Of a stretch of 64,000 bases of DNA, positions 34,601 through 44,496 are shown piece by piece. Source of the stretch: Scolanthus callimorphus (lineage: Eukaryota; Cnidaria; Anthozoa; Actiniaria; Edwardsiidae); the NCBI GenBank assembly GCA_033964015.1, contig CM066919.1, positions 24,313,204 through 24,377,203 on the forward strand. The letters run 5' to 3'. Position 1 is the stretch's first letter; the number at the start of each line of letters is the position of its first letter. The position numbers were made by a program, and so were the translations under genes. A model generated the notes under the pieces. That model was not told where the DNA came from. It was given only the letters and a program-made list of their open reading frames with translations, and ran no database searches.

Positions 34601-36645
34601 TCTCCTTTGCGTCTCCGTAGTTGCCTGTGGTCTCCCATTCTCTTACCCAGAGCTTCAAAGCTCGTTACTTCGCAGGGGAGGCTCCATTCTCTTACCCAGA
34701 GCTTCAAAGCTCGTTACTTCGCAGGGGAGCTCCATTCTCTTACCCAGAGCTTCAAAGCTCGTTACTTCGCAGGGGAGGCTCCATTCTCTTACCCAGAGCT
34801 TCAAAGCTCGTTACTCTCGCAGGGGAGGCTCCATTCTCTTACCCAGAGCTCCAAAGCTCGTTACTTCTTCGCAGGGGAGGCTCTGGTGACAGCCACTGAC
34901 GCATGCGCGATACAGAGCGGTTCAACCTCGTACCCAGAGCCCGTTATCTTTTGGCCAGCAGCAAGATTCGGGGCCCTGGGGGAATCCGATTTGTGAGCAT
35001 GCGTGGTAGGTCAAAAACGTAACGAACTTTCATACAACAATCAACCGGAAACCCAGAATCTGGGTTTTAAAAAAATCGATTCTCCCAGAGCCCTGAATCT
35101 TGCCGCTGTCCAAAAGATGACGGGCTCTGGGTACGAGATTAAGAGCGGTTGAGAGAAAGATCTTTCTGCGCATGCACCAACGTTCAAAACCAGCCAATCA
35201 GCAAAGGTATTCAAATGACGTCACCAGAGCCTCCCCTGCGAGCGGACGAGCCGGGAGCTCTGGGTTCGAGAATGGTAGTGGCCGAAAGGAGAGTCCAGAA
35301 ACATTTGCATGCGCATGCGCTAGATCTGACCAAGAACTTGTTTTTTTGTTTGTTTGTTTGTTTGTTTTAGTTAGTGCGCATGATCCAAATACCGCTGTCG
35401 GGGATCGTTTGTTGATTTTCGCGGGAACGACCAAAATGGCGTCCTATCTTGATGAACAAATTTCATATGCCAGGATCATGCTTTCGGCGACCACAGGCTG
35501 CAGCAACGAAGCCGCGATGGAGAGTTTAGGGACTGGATTAGGGGCACCCCTCCTAAAATGCAATTACAACTGCATATTTTTGCTGTTTGTAGGTATTTCT
35601 GTTTTTCACATATGAGTTTTAAAAAGTGCTGTGAAAAATTTGTATGTTCCTTTTTGTCAGGCCAAGGCACCTGTCGACAGGGGGTCAAAAGTTTTGTAGG
35701 AATAGAATTCTCCCAGTAGATAAAATAAGAACTCTAGAGAGAGAACTCTAGACTGTCAAGAGAGGCAAAATCTTTGGCCGACCAATACACTATGCTTAGA
35801 ACTTTTGACGGCAAATATTTGCTTGAAAACTTTATCAGTTTGCGAAGCACGTACCCTGCCTTTTTCGTATTCTTGAGATAGCGACATCTTGAAAAAATCT
35901 TAAAACATCTTGAATAGTTTCTTTAGTATTTGAAGCACATTTTTACACTTTGTAACGATCAGCTGATACAGTAAACAACCATGTATGAGTTCTTTAAAAA
36001 TACAAGGAAACATGGGGCTGGGTATGATGTACGTGATGTACAATCGTTAATCTGTAACATGTTTTGGGTGGTCGCGTCCCTTTGAAGAAGGCAATGCTGT
36101 TCTGACATGCCAGGAATGCGAGAACATAGCGATAGTAATCTTGAACTGACATCAAACGGAAACTGAAACCGCATCTGCCACGCAGCCATCAAGCTTAAAT
36201 TGATACCAATGACTTCATGTTTAGCTAAACTAAATCCTGCAAATGGTGTCAAGTTTCCTAGCGCTGTGATTTGCTTGTCTGGGAATCTGGTTTTCTCTAT
36301 GCCAGCCAACGATATAGAAATCCTGATATATATAAATCCTTTTCAAAACGCTTTGAAAATTCCAGCGCGATAGTGAATTTCATACCTCTGCCTCGTATTG
36401 AAAGATAAGCGCGCAATCTGTCGTCTATTTTCACACCTTTTACCGTCTTGAATAATAGAAATTTGAGTATCAAAACCTCAGCATTATTCCCTCTCTTACC
36501 TTCCAGACTTCGTAATAATCATCTCCGTCCCGATCTCGTTGAATTGATCCCAAAGCGATTTATTCACTAGCGTCACTGTAACATTTCGAGAAGTCTCTTC
36601 ATCAGCAGTTTGAGTAGAAGTCTTCGCGGGGTTTGCAGATTCCAT
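31652..36645 (-). CDS. T-box transcription factor, divergent, at least five exons
   Basis: Minus-strand exons: 36645-36500, 36174-36033 (or 36042), 34396-34241, 32256-32110 and 31731-31652. Phases agree at every junction (2,0,0,0), and four of the five donors are GTAAG or GTGAG. The first exon has ATG at 36645 and about 20 residues before the T-box start, [20 protein letters not shown] then MIITKSGR. Exon 2 gives [20 protein letters not shown], where most family members have RRMFP. Exon 3 opens EWTVMSRR and holds [12 protein letters not shown] and SFNKLKLTN. Exon 4 holds [12 protein letters not shown] and [14 protein letters not shown]. Exon 5 holds [17 protein letters not shown]. These are DNA-contacting and core blocks of the family. 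The usual GxxWM after HPDSP is replaced, so the domain is divergent. The exon 2 donor is weak (GTACAT). It probably binds DNA in the nucleus; its target is unknown. Confidence 0.85.
32702..32947. mobile_element. Inverted-repeat element in a T-box intron
   Basis: Left end TTTCAATTAACGTTGCTCTG, then AACGTAAAACCATGAACCATG; the right end is the complement, ending GAGCAACGTTAATTGAAA. Arms are about 46 bases. Confidence 0.85.
33333..33547. mobile_element. Inverted-repeat element, family A, uninterrupted copy
   Basis: Starts ATAGACCAAATCGGCTAACG, then TTGCCACCCAATTCAGATCA; the right arm is the complement, ending GGTCTAT. 215 bases, inside a T-box intron. A longer copy, interrupted by family B, is at 60128-60592. 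Confidence 0.85.
34636..34880. repeat. Five tandem copies of a 48-50 bp unit
   Basis: CATTCTCTTACCCAGAGCTT or a variant begins at 34636, 34685, 34733, 34782 and 34832. The unit equals the end of the inverted-repeat element that follows, so the array looks like an amplified element arm. Frames open through it are not genes. Confidence 0.9.
34832..35270. mobile_element. Inverted-repeat element X, copy 1, carrying element Y
   Basis: Left arm has ACCCAGAGCTCCAAAGCTCG, GCAGGGGAGGCTCTGGTGAC and ACTGACGCATGCGC. The right arm, ending near 35270, has GCGCATGCACC, CCAGAGCCTCCCCTGCGAGC and GAGCTCTGGGTTCGAG. The interior is occupied by element Y at 34927-35137. Confidence 0.75.
34927..35137. mobile_element. 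Inverted-repeat element Y, nested in X
   Basis: Left end CTCGTACCCAGAGCCCGTTA and TCTTTTGG; the right end is the complement, CGGGCTCTGGGTACGAG. Arms run on through CAAGATTC and CCCTGGG. Non-coding. Confidence 0.8.
35435..35615 (+). CDS. Short unassigned frame [15 protein letters not shown]
   Basis: After GGGAACGACCAAA, an ATG near 35437 opens about 59 codons: [20 protein letters not shown], then a hydrophobic tail ([10 protein letters not shown]). The first 40 residues look protein-like and could be a first exon or a captured fragment, in an intron of the T-box gene on the opposite strand. No family recognised. Confidence 0.2.
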
Positions 36646-37061
36646 CACAATGCTCTACTTTATATACCAAATTATATTCACTATACTTCTTATATTTCCT
36701 AAAACGAATCATTATTATCAAAGTTCTATATAGATATTGAAGAAGAAAGTAGAATTTCAAAGATGAGTCCTGTAGAATGACTTGTATTCAGCAGAGAAAT
36801 GGCCAAGGCTGAGGTGTGAGTATTCACTTGCGGCTTATCTTTCAAAGGTGTTGATATGCCTTTGTTTCTGCCAGGGTCAACGGTTCTGATTGGTTCGCGG
36901 TGTTGTAAGGAAATTCTATACGCGAGTTTATGCAAATATAACTTGATAGGTGTGAGCGATGTAATGTAATGAGCTGAAGTGTATAAGCGCAGTCTAATTC
37001 GGCGCCACAAGCACATTAGGGCGCCCAAGATCAATGTTTGTGAAAAGTCGATCCTGTATGC

Positions 37062-37572
37062 CTACCCTGGGTACCAGAGTCTCCAAGCTTCACTCGTTTA
37101 CAAAACGCGTCTTGGTTTAGCGTGTTAGCTTGGCTTAGCGTGTCAGTAATGGGTGAAGCTTCGAGCCTCTGGTAACCAGGGTCCCGGGGGGGGGGGATCC
37201 CCATATTTTGAGACGGGGGTGCTCGTCCTATCCCTTAGGGTATAAAATTGACAGACGTGCTATCTCTTAGGGGTTTTTTAAATCAGCCCTATCCCTTAGG
37301 GAGTCTCAGACCAATCCTTGCCCAGAAATATATTGGTACTGACACCAGAACCGATATTTACAAAGGAAACTTGGTTGAAAACCCTAAAATTTGCTATCTT
37401 TTAGGGGTAAATTTGGCGGTCGCCACGCCAAATTTGCTCTCTTTTAGGGGTAAATTTTCTGTTTGCCACACCCATTTTGCTATCCCTTAGGGTCAAAATC
37501 AATTTTCCCGACGAGCACCCCCGTCTAAAATATTGGGAGTCCCCCCCCGGGACCAGGGTACTGTATGCCGTA
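37062..37572. mobile_element. Inverted-repeat element W, interrupted by element Z
   Basis: TACCCTGGGTACCAGAG at 37062 pairs with CTCTGGTAACCAGGGT at 37167 onwards; internal arms CCAAGCTTCAC and GTGAAGCTTCG also pair. Its right edge is split by element Z. Confidence 0.65.
37183..37551. mobile_element. Element Z, copy 1 (CCCGGG ends, 8-bp target duplication)
   Basis: Flanked by ACCAGGGT at 37175-37182 and 37552-37559. It begins CCCGGGGGGGG and ends CCCCCCCCGGG. Inverted subterminal blocks are GACGGGGGTGCTCGTC and GACGAGCACCCCCGTC. The interior repeats CTATCCCTTAGGG-type motifs at least six times. 369 bases, no coding capacity. Confidence 0.93.
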
Positions 37573-38076
37573 TCGTTAAAAAATGCTATAAAAACCGTAG
37601 AAATATTGTCAAGTTTATTTTTTTCTTACGTGGGGGAAGAAGTGTCAGGAACTTTGGCTTTTACAGGCTATTTCACGCAATATGGAGCCATTTTCCGGAC
37701 TACAAAGAACTCCAAAGCATCACAGAGACAATATACAGAGGTAAGATTTTTTTATTTGACAACTTGACAATATTTCTACGGTTTTTAGAGCATTTAAACC
37801 AGAGGGCATTTTAACGGGACAGAACGGGATCGACTTTTCACAAACACTGATCTTGGGCGCCCTGTGCCGCAAGTGACTGGAATTTGCTCACGGGGGAGAA
37901 AATGAGCAGTGAGTTCTCTTTTTGGCTGACGTCCCGAAATGTTTTCAAGCTTTTTCGAGATACCGTTCCTTCTTGCTCTCCTTATTTCAAATAAATCCCT
38001 ATATTTAGAAATACTGTAAGATTCGGTGCTAGATCTTTGCACCCAATAACTTTCCCGACTTTTATCAAGTCTCCCA

Positions 38077-38458
38077 ATACCAAGAGTGGATTACCAAGAG
38101 TTTCCATATTTACTATGTACGCCCGAATCACAGTCAGAAAAGTGTCTATTTTTAGAACTAGGATGCCCGCGAAAATCGTCATCCACAGGTTCCCACTTTC
38201 TCGCCACGCGAACAGTTGTGAGATCCAGCCTAAATTAAATCGCAGATCAATGGAACAACCGTTAAAATCGCAAAGTTAAAGGTAGGATATTCTCTATTTT
38301 GTTGTGTATTGGGTATACGAGCATTCGAGCCTGAGCATTCGAATACTTTCGCGCGCGAAATTCAAATCTAAAAATAGACACTTTTCTGACTGTGATGTGG
38401 ACAAATACAGTAGGGAAAGATTCTAACTCTTGTTAATCCACTCTTGCCAATACTTATC
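38077..38458. mobile_element. Foldback element
   Basis: Left arm AATACCAAGAGTGGATTA and, further in, ATCACAGTCAGAAAAGTGTC plus TATTTTTAG; the right arm is the complement, with CTAAAAATAGACACTTTTCT and AATCCACTCTTGCCAA. Arms are about 85 bases. Confidence 0.8.
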
Positions 38459-38516
38459 ACAGGGTGGTAATGGTCGAAAAATGTGAAATGGTCCACTTTT
38501 TTTCGTGACGTAATAT

Positions 38517-39230
38517 TTAAAGCCGACTATGAGGACCCTTCTTCTTCCATATGGGCCCATCTCCTTCAGGTTCGAAGATTCTTATGGGCTTTGTGTGTGC
38601 TGTGTAGGTGCGATAAATTAAAAGCTCAAAGTGCAGGTGGTTTAAAAAGAAAATCAAATGTTCCTGGTCAGCGGCTGGCAAGCTGACCCCACAACCTGTC
38701 CTTGAAGGACGCAAGGCTGGGAGCCAGCACCACATGTCCGGAAGCCCATTCCATCCCCTGATGGTATTGGGGACGAAGGAGAACTGGTGGTAATTAGTCC
38801 TCGAGAAGGGTACCTCGTAGCTGACACTATTTGTATGTCTTGAGGCCCTTCCCGGATGTAGCTCAATTCCCATGCTAACTTGAGAGTTATGCATTTTGTA
38901 CATCATTGATAGTCTTTGGACCTCTCTCCTTGTCTGTAGTGAGCTCCAGTTTAGTTCCGAAAGCATTTCGGTCACACTCGACGTATTATGGTACCGATTG
39001 AGAACGAATCTTGCCGCTCGACGTTGGACCATCTCTATCTTGTCGATGTTGACCTGGGTAACGGGTCCCAAACGGAGCAGGCATATTCCAGTGATGGTCG
39101 TACGACTGCCATATATGCTTGGGTCTTTAGGGACGTCGAGCCTACCCTCAAGTTTCTTCTCAGGAAACCAAGCGTCCTACTTGACGGAATTTCAAATTTC
39201 AAAGTAGTTCCAGTCTGGGACTAGGTACTA
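38517..39230 (-). pseudogene. 5'-truncated non-LTR retrotransposon (reverse transcriptase C-terminal region)
   Basis: Minus-strand translation shows the region after the RT core of CR1/Jockey-like elements: RTLGFLRRNL, QAYMAVVRPSLEYACSVWDP, then IDKIEMVQRRAARFVLNRYH, SELNWSSLQTRREVQRLSMM and RGWNGLP. The first two blocks and the rest are in frames offset by one base near 39055-39070. No catalytic YxDD region is present, so the copy is truncated and dead. 39231-39850 holds no gene I can support. Confidence 0.85.
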
Positions 39231-39857
39231 ATTGCGCGGGCTTTTGTGAAATTCAAATTGTGATGCCCACAATACCTTTCGTCAAAGCTTTGTGCCTTTT
39301 TTTAAAGAAAACCACAACAGCATCGTCAAAACGTTTCTCGCCACAATCACGCAATTTTATAAAAAAACAAATTTACTCCGAATTCTTACCGCAACAGCAC
39401 AATAAACCTGCTAGCCACCGCAAACCCCCTCAGTGTGTCGATGTAGGAAAAAGTCGGTTTGGTCCCAGGCGTTCCTCGTATACAGTGATATGGTACCCGC
39501 TGAATGAATGTGCGCGGGCTCAATTCGAGGAGGGCTTTTTCCTGTGACGTCACAGGCTTCTACCACAGGAAGCCCGCACAGAACACCAGGGACTAGGCTG
39601 GGAAAATGTGATTTATGAAGACGGGATCGGGGGTACTCTCAAGAAGTCGGCTGGCTGATAGTTCTGTTAGTTTTTATTCCATCACGCCAGAAAGAGTGTC
39701 TTTGGACAAGAGAACATTTTCTCTTGCTATGGGTAGGCCAGTCTGCTAGGGCAGACGAGTGTAGCAGAAGTGATAAGAGTGTCGCTGTCAAAATTTAGTT
39801 GGAAAACTAAACTTTCAGGATGTAGCTGTCAGTATTTTAGATAGAATATTATACACT

Positions 39858-39957
39858 TAATGACTGCTTCCGAGGGAAACAGCGAGTTTTGTTTTCCCGA
39901 AATCATCGAGATTAGAGGGAAAGCAAAACTCGCTGTTTCCCGAGGTTGCAGTCATGT
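39858..39957. mobile_element. Short palindromic element
   Basis: ATGACTGCTTCCGAGGGAAA and CAGCGAGTTTTG pair with CAAAACTCGCTGTTTCCCGA and GGTTGCAGTCAT around a small centre. Confidence 0.8.
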
Positions 39958-40145
39958 TTTATTTATAGCAAAAGAAAATACGGTAAAGATCATAAAAATC
40001 ATCCGCTGAAATTCCTCGCTCTAGCGATGTCGCCCGCACGGGCAACATTTTATAATTGTAGCCCGCGCGGCTACATTGGATTTGTAGCCCGCCACGTGAC
40101 CATGATAGAACCAATCAGAGCGCGCGATAGAATAATAAACACGAG

Positions 40146-40182
40146 CAGAAGCTCATAAGTAGGAGCTACTTATGAGCTTCTG
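40146..40182. repeat. Perfect 17-bp palindrome
   Basis: CAGAAGCTCATAAGTAG, three bases, then the exact complement CTACTTATGAGCTTCTG. It would form a stable hairpin in single-stranded form. Function unknown. Confidence 0.9.
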
Positions 40183-40699
40183 ACACGAGCTATATAATGT
40201 CATTTGTCGTCGCCTTTTCGCGACTAATGTTGTTTCGCCCCGTTTTGCGGCTTTAGCCTCCTCCGCAGGCGTCTTTTTGAAGATTTGGGTTTCGTGGCAA
40301 GCACAAGTGACAAAAGAGGGCGTAGCGGTACCTAGTCTTCTGGCGCGTTTTCGCCCAAGCACACAGCAACCACGCGGTCTTTACTTTATTTTACATTGAG
40401 ATTTGAGCCAGGATCGAGATGCCTGGTGCCTATAAAACCCATATTGTTGATTGATACGGTCAAGCGCGCAGTTCCTCCGCCGCAGGTTGTCCTGAGAACC
40501 AAATTGGTCACTGATTCGGAGCTCAAATTTCATAATCGCGAAGCGTAGTTATCAGTCCAACAATTCAATCAAAAGCAGAATCGTAAAACGATCGGAGGAT
40601 ACGGACAGCCCAAGCACACTACAAAGAACTTTAATCGCTTGTTCCAACGCGCTTGTTACCTTTGGTCCGCTACGCAAGAGAGTAGACGAAGACTAGAGT

Positions 40700-40771
40700 A
40701 AACAGAATGAAATAAACACTTCAAATTGATGGCGTATTTTACTGACTGAAAGGTTGGATTCAGCATTCAAG
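40700..40771 (+). promoter_or_regulatory. Probable 5'-UTR exon end of the secreted protein gene
   Basis: A strong donor, TTCAAG/GTAAGTT, sits at 40771/40772, and the next acceptor, GCTTTTGCAG, is at 41172-41181, just ahead of the signal-peptide exon. The 5' end of this exon is not determined. Confidence 0.45.
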
Positions 40772-41192
40772 GTAAGTTTGGCGATCATTAAGAACATGGT
40801 CTTTAGAAGCATAACATTTTCTTGGTCTAGTTAACGGCTGGAGGTGCGCAGTTCGTACGTTCTGTTTTGTGCCGGCCACGGTACCGTCGTCGTCTTATTT
40901 ATCCTGCATCTGTAGTCGGGAATGTGTCGGGAGAGATAGGGGGATGGGGTCTATCTGATCCCGGGAAAATTCCTTGGGGCAAGGGTCGACGACCCCTGGA
41001 AATCCTGGAAATTCCAGGGGAGGGGGTTTTTCAAATGGTAGGGTCCTCGACCCTACGGTGTGGAAAAAAATACGATCAGCCAATTTCCCGAAGCTAAACG
41101 CAGCATATCTGTTCCCGTTCAATTCAACCCTAATTTAAATGTTCTCGCTCGAGTCCTTCAAATCCTGTTCTGCTTTTGCAGGTTACATCACC

Positions 41193-41391
41193 ATGGGTAC
41201 CACCAAGTATGTTACCCTATTGCTTTGGTTATCGTCCACCGTTGTGCAGTGTCAGAATACGCCTGACCAGAACTGTAAAGTGTACGCAATCTATAATGAC
41301 GTCACTCTCTATGGCGGTATGAAGGCTGGCTTGTACCTACCGTTCGAAGGACCCAATGCGCCTGCGCATATGACGGTTACCAAGTGCACAG
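41193..41391 (+). CDS. Secreted protein, signal-peptide exon
   Basis: The exon runs from the acceptor at 41181 to the donor CACAG/GTGAGA at 41391. The ATG at 41193 (ACCATGG context) opens MGTTKYVTLLLWLSSTVVQC, a clear signal peptide with likely cleavage near residue 21. The mature part has Cys in NCKVYAIYND and TKCT and ends in phase 1. That phase matches the exons at 61017-61091 and 62041-62309, giving a protein of about 180 residues if joined directly. No named family is recognised from this exon alone. Confidence 0.65.
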
Positions 41392-41418
41392 GTGAGAATA
41401 AGAAAGGTCCAGAATCCA

Positions 41419-41824
41419 TACCCAGAGCTCCCGGACTCGTCTCCTCGCGAAGGAGGCTCTGGTAACAGCCACTGACGCCCGGGGGGGGGGGGGGGACTCC
41501 CAATATTTTAGACGGGGTGCTCGTCGGGAAAATTGATTTTGACCCTAAGGGATAGCAAAATGGGTGTGGCAAACAGAAAATTTACCCCTAAAAGAGAGCA
41601 AATTTGTCGTGACGACCGCCGAATTTACCCCTAAAAGATAGCAAAACCAAGTTTCCTTTGTAAATATCGGTTCTGGTGTCAGTACCAATATATTTCTGGG
41701 CAAGGATTTTGTCTGAGACTCCCTAAGGGATAGGGCTGATTTTAAACACCCCTAAGAGATAGTACGTCTGTCAATTTTATACCCTAAGGGATAGGACGAG
41801 CACCCCCGTCTGAAAATATGGGAG

Positions 41825-41863
<39 letters not shown>

Positions 41864-42027
41864 GCACTGACGCATGCGCAAGCTTTGATACAGAGCCGCC
41901 GAGGAAAGAAACGTTCTGCACATGCCCCAATGTTCCAAATCAGCCAGTGAACAAAGACCCTTAAAATGGCTGTCTCCAGACAGAGCCTCCCCCGCGACGC
42001 GAGGATTCGGGGAGTTGCAGGTACGAG
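41419..42027. mobile_element. Inverted-repeat element X, copy 2, interrupted by element Z
   Basis: Left arm TACCCAGAGCTCCCGGACTC and GGAGGCTCTGGTAACAGCC; the right arm is the complement, ending at GTACGAG near 42027. It lies in the first coding intron of the secreted protein gene. Confidence 0.8.
41478..41864. mobile_element. Element Z, copy 2, opposite orientation
   Basis: Flanked by CACTGACG at 41470-41477 and 41865-41872. It starts CCCGGG with a run of about 15 G and ends with a run of about 37 C and GGG. The interior is the reverse complement of copy 1, with few differences. 387 bases. Confidence 0.93.
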
Positions 42028-43686
42028 AATAGGTTAACCACGGAATAAAACCGTTGCATCGCTACCGACGTTTTTAAAACGTCAATTTATAATTTTATTT
42101 CTGGCTTTGCTATTCCACCTGTCAACTCTTCAGTGAGCCTAAGATATTCCTGCCCTGTTTCCCTTTTTTTACGAATCCGCGCGGGCTACCTGTTGTTTTA
42201 CAATCTCGTCACCTGGCCCTTTGGCCGATAAAAACAAAACAAAATGGCGGCCAAGAGAACGATGTTTCTCGAACAACTGCAAGTTGAATGAAGTTGAGCG
42301 AATTTTCCTGCTTTTTTAGCTGACATAATATGACGGGAGAAATATTTACAAAAGATGGGATTTCCTAATAAGAAGTTTTGAACGTCGGGAAGTCGACATG
42401 GTTTGGATATCAATTTTTTTGATATCTATTTCTCCATTCTGTTTGCCAGAGCACTGTTGTAAGACGGTCGCAGCTGACTTAGTCTTCCTACTCAATAAAT
42501 ACTGCTATTGCGTGATGTGTATAAACTTTCACCTGTGCCGCCCAGTGCCGATTACACCTCCTCGAGGATTCAAGCCTATCGCCGTCATTCTAAGGAAAGG
42601 TATGCTGCGCGCCTTCTTTGGCCTCGCCACGTGGACCTGAGTGGGGTTGGGGTTGGGGTAGAGGATGAATGTGAGGTAAGCCTGATAGTAACAACTTTGT
42701 TTGTAAGGAATACGCGATATAATTTTAAAATAGTAAAATTACCATAAAAAGACCGGCCACAAGATAGAAACTAAGCCGTGTGTTGGGATTGTTTTTCAAT
42801 GCGTTACTATAAACAGCTAGGATCCCATGCATCAGCAGGAGCCTCCATCACTTGATTGGTGGCGGTCCGAAGCACAGTAGTGATGGAATTGAGATCATGT
42901 TGCAAAAGAGTGTTTTTCAAGGTTTTATACCAACCTCAGCCCTATAGTTATCGTAAAGATAAGAGGCGTTCTATGGACAGTTTTCATCGTCCTAACGTCA
43001 CTTGATGAATAACGTCTATATTATTTATGATCTCTTGATGTGAAAATGATAAATTTAATTGCTCTAATTAGCAACTCACCCGTCTATCCGGAGATAATCT
43101 AAAACTGTTTTTCGTAATGGCCAATATTATATTAAACCTTGTGTTGCTGTACGTCTTTCAAGCGCTCAACAATGTATGAAAACACAATATGATCCTAGGG
43201 GGTACAGCTTGACTAAAGTATCGAGTATGTTTGACAATTGTCTCAGAGCTGTTAATAAACTGTTCTATAAACTTTATCAAACATAACACACCCTCGCATT
43301 AGTTGATGTCGCCATAGCCTACAACGTTCGAAAACGTATCTCATAGAGAAACGTTTCTAGAGTGACGGAAAAAGAAGAAAGCCACATGCAGTATAGTTGG
43401 ATGCTTAAATGCTTTCTACCGAAAACATGTCGTATGTTAGTGTTTACTGGTTTCCTGTGACAAACATTTTCGAATAAGTCTGCCACAATAACATTTGAAA
43501 AAACTTGAATAAGCGTGAAATATACTGTAGACGATTGAGGATTACATAGAAGGGAAATAATACCATATGGTCAACTTAACGAGAAAATGGTAAGTCCCAC
43601 GGTTCCAGGTACATAAAAAGCTTGGAGTGCAGTTTACACGAATCATATTATTGAAAGGTGAGACATTCCATGTGACATCTATTATA
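42028..43686. other. Intronic stretch without recognised gene
   Basis: Frames up to 80 codons near 42.4-42.75 kb have no supporting splice sites or family signature. Otherwise AT-rich unique-looking sequence. Confidence 0.4.
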
Positions 43687-43835
43687 CAGTAAAAACCCGC
43701 GTATAAGAACCTATAGTTTTAGCCAAAAACAGGTTCTTATTTGATTTAAAAATACAAGGAAACATGGGGTTCACACGGATAATTCTAGCCTAACACGTCC
43801 TTAAAATCCAGGTTCTTATATGCGGATTTTTACTG
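43687..43835. mobile_element. Inverted-repeat element, CAGTAAAAACCCGC end
   Basis: Starts CAGTAAAAACCCGCGTATAA and GAACCT; ends AGGTTCTTATATGCGGATTT and TTACTG. The preceding base pair is TA. The end pattern resembles short Tc1/mariner-type elements, a guess from memory. Confidence 0.8.
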
Positions 43836-44433
43836 ATCCTCTTTTTACTGTCGCTGGCCTCTCACGTTGCCAGATAAATTCGCATTTAAAGTTTTTTCTC
43901 AACAGAGACTTTTCAAAAATATTGAGACGTTTATGTTTTCGGATTATTTGTCTAACATATTCTTCTACGATCAGGCTCTAACTTTAAAGGTGTGCTAGAA
44001 CCTGCTTAGCATAAGGCACAACCCTTTTTCTTCAAGAAATATTTGATACCTCAAGTCAAATAATTTTAATTAATACCAATCAATATTAGCGTCGCAAGCT
44101 TTTATCTATAATAATATATTTTTGCTATTATTTATTGTTCCTTCATAAAGTTAGCTTTCAAGATTTTTTGCATTACTTGCATTTCTGACAGTTTTACAAG
44201 GTCTCATAATCATATCACTTGATAGAACATTTATACTTTCTTCTCGTGTCATGTTATTTTTAAATGGAAATTACAACAGCTTATTTCATGTCTCTTTGAT
44301 TTCTTGGTGGGGTTTTCTATTGCACATTGGATACCAGTACGCGAAGACTAATATATACAAAATCAGTTCTTCCCTGTTAATTAACGCGCTTTTAAATCTT
44401 TCTCCTGAAACGATTTCCCTTTTTCTCAAACAT

Positions 44434-44496
44434 TGTCCTGGTATTATTCCTCATCCACGTCCTTCTGTCCTGGTGTTATTCCTCATCCTCGCTGTT
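44434..44496 (+). repeat. Isolated unit copies 390 bp upstream of the large minisatellite
   Basis: About two diverged copies of the 32-bp unit (GTCCTGGTATTATTCCTCAT, then TGTCCTGGTGTTATTCCTCA) lie apart from the main array, separated by unrelated sequence. Confidence 0.85.

Noticed and set aside
34607..34996. Two overlapping plus frames of 92-129 codons
   Set aside because: They translate a tandem array of an element arm. No start context, splice sites or conserved features.
36726..37034. 102-codon minus frame upstream of the T-box ATG
   Set aside because: No family signature, and no splice site linking it to the first T-box exon. Probably chance.
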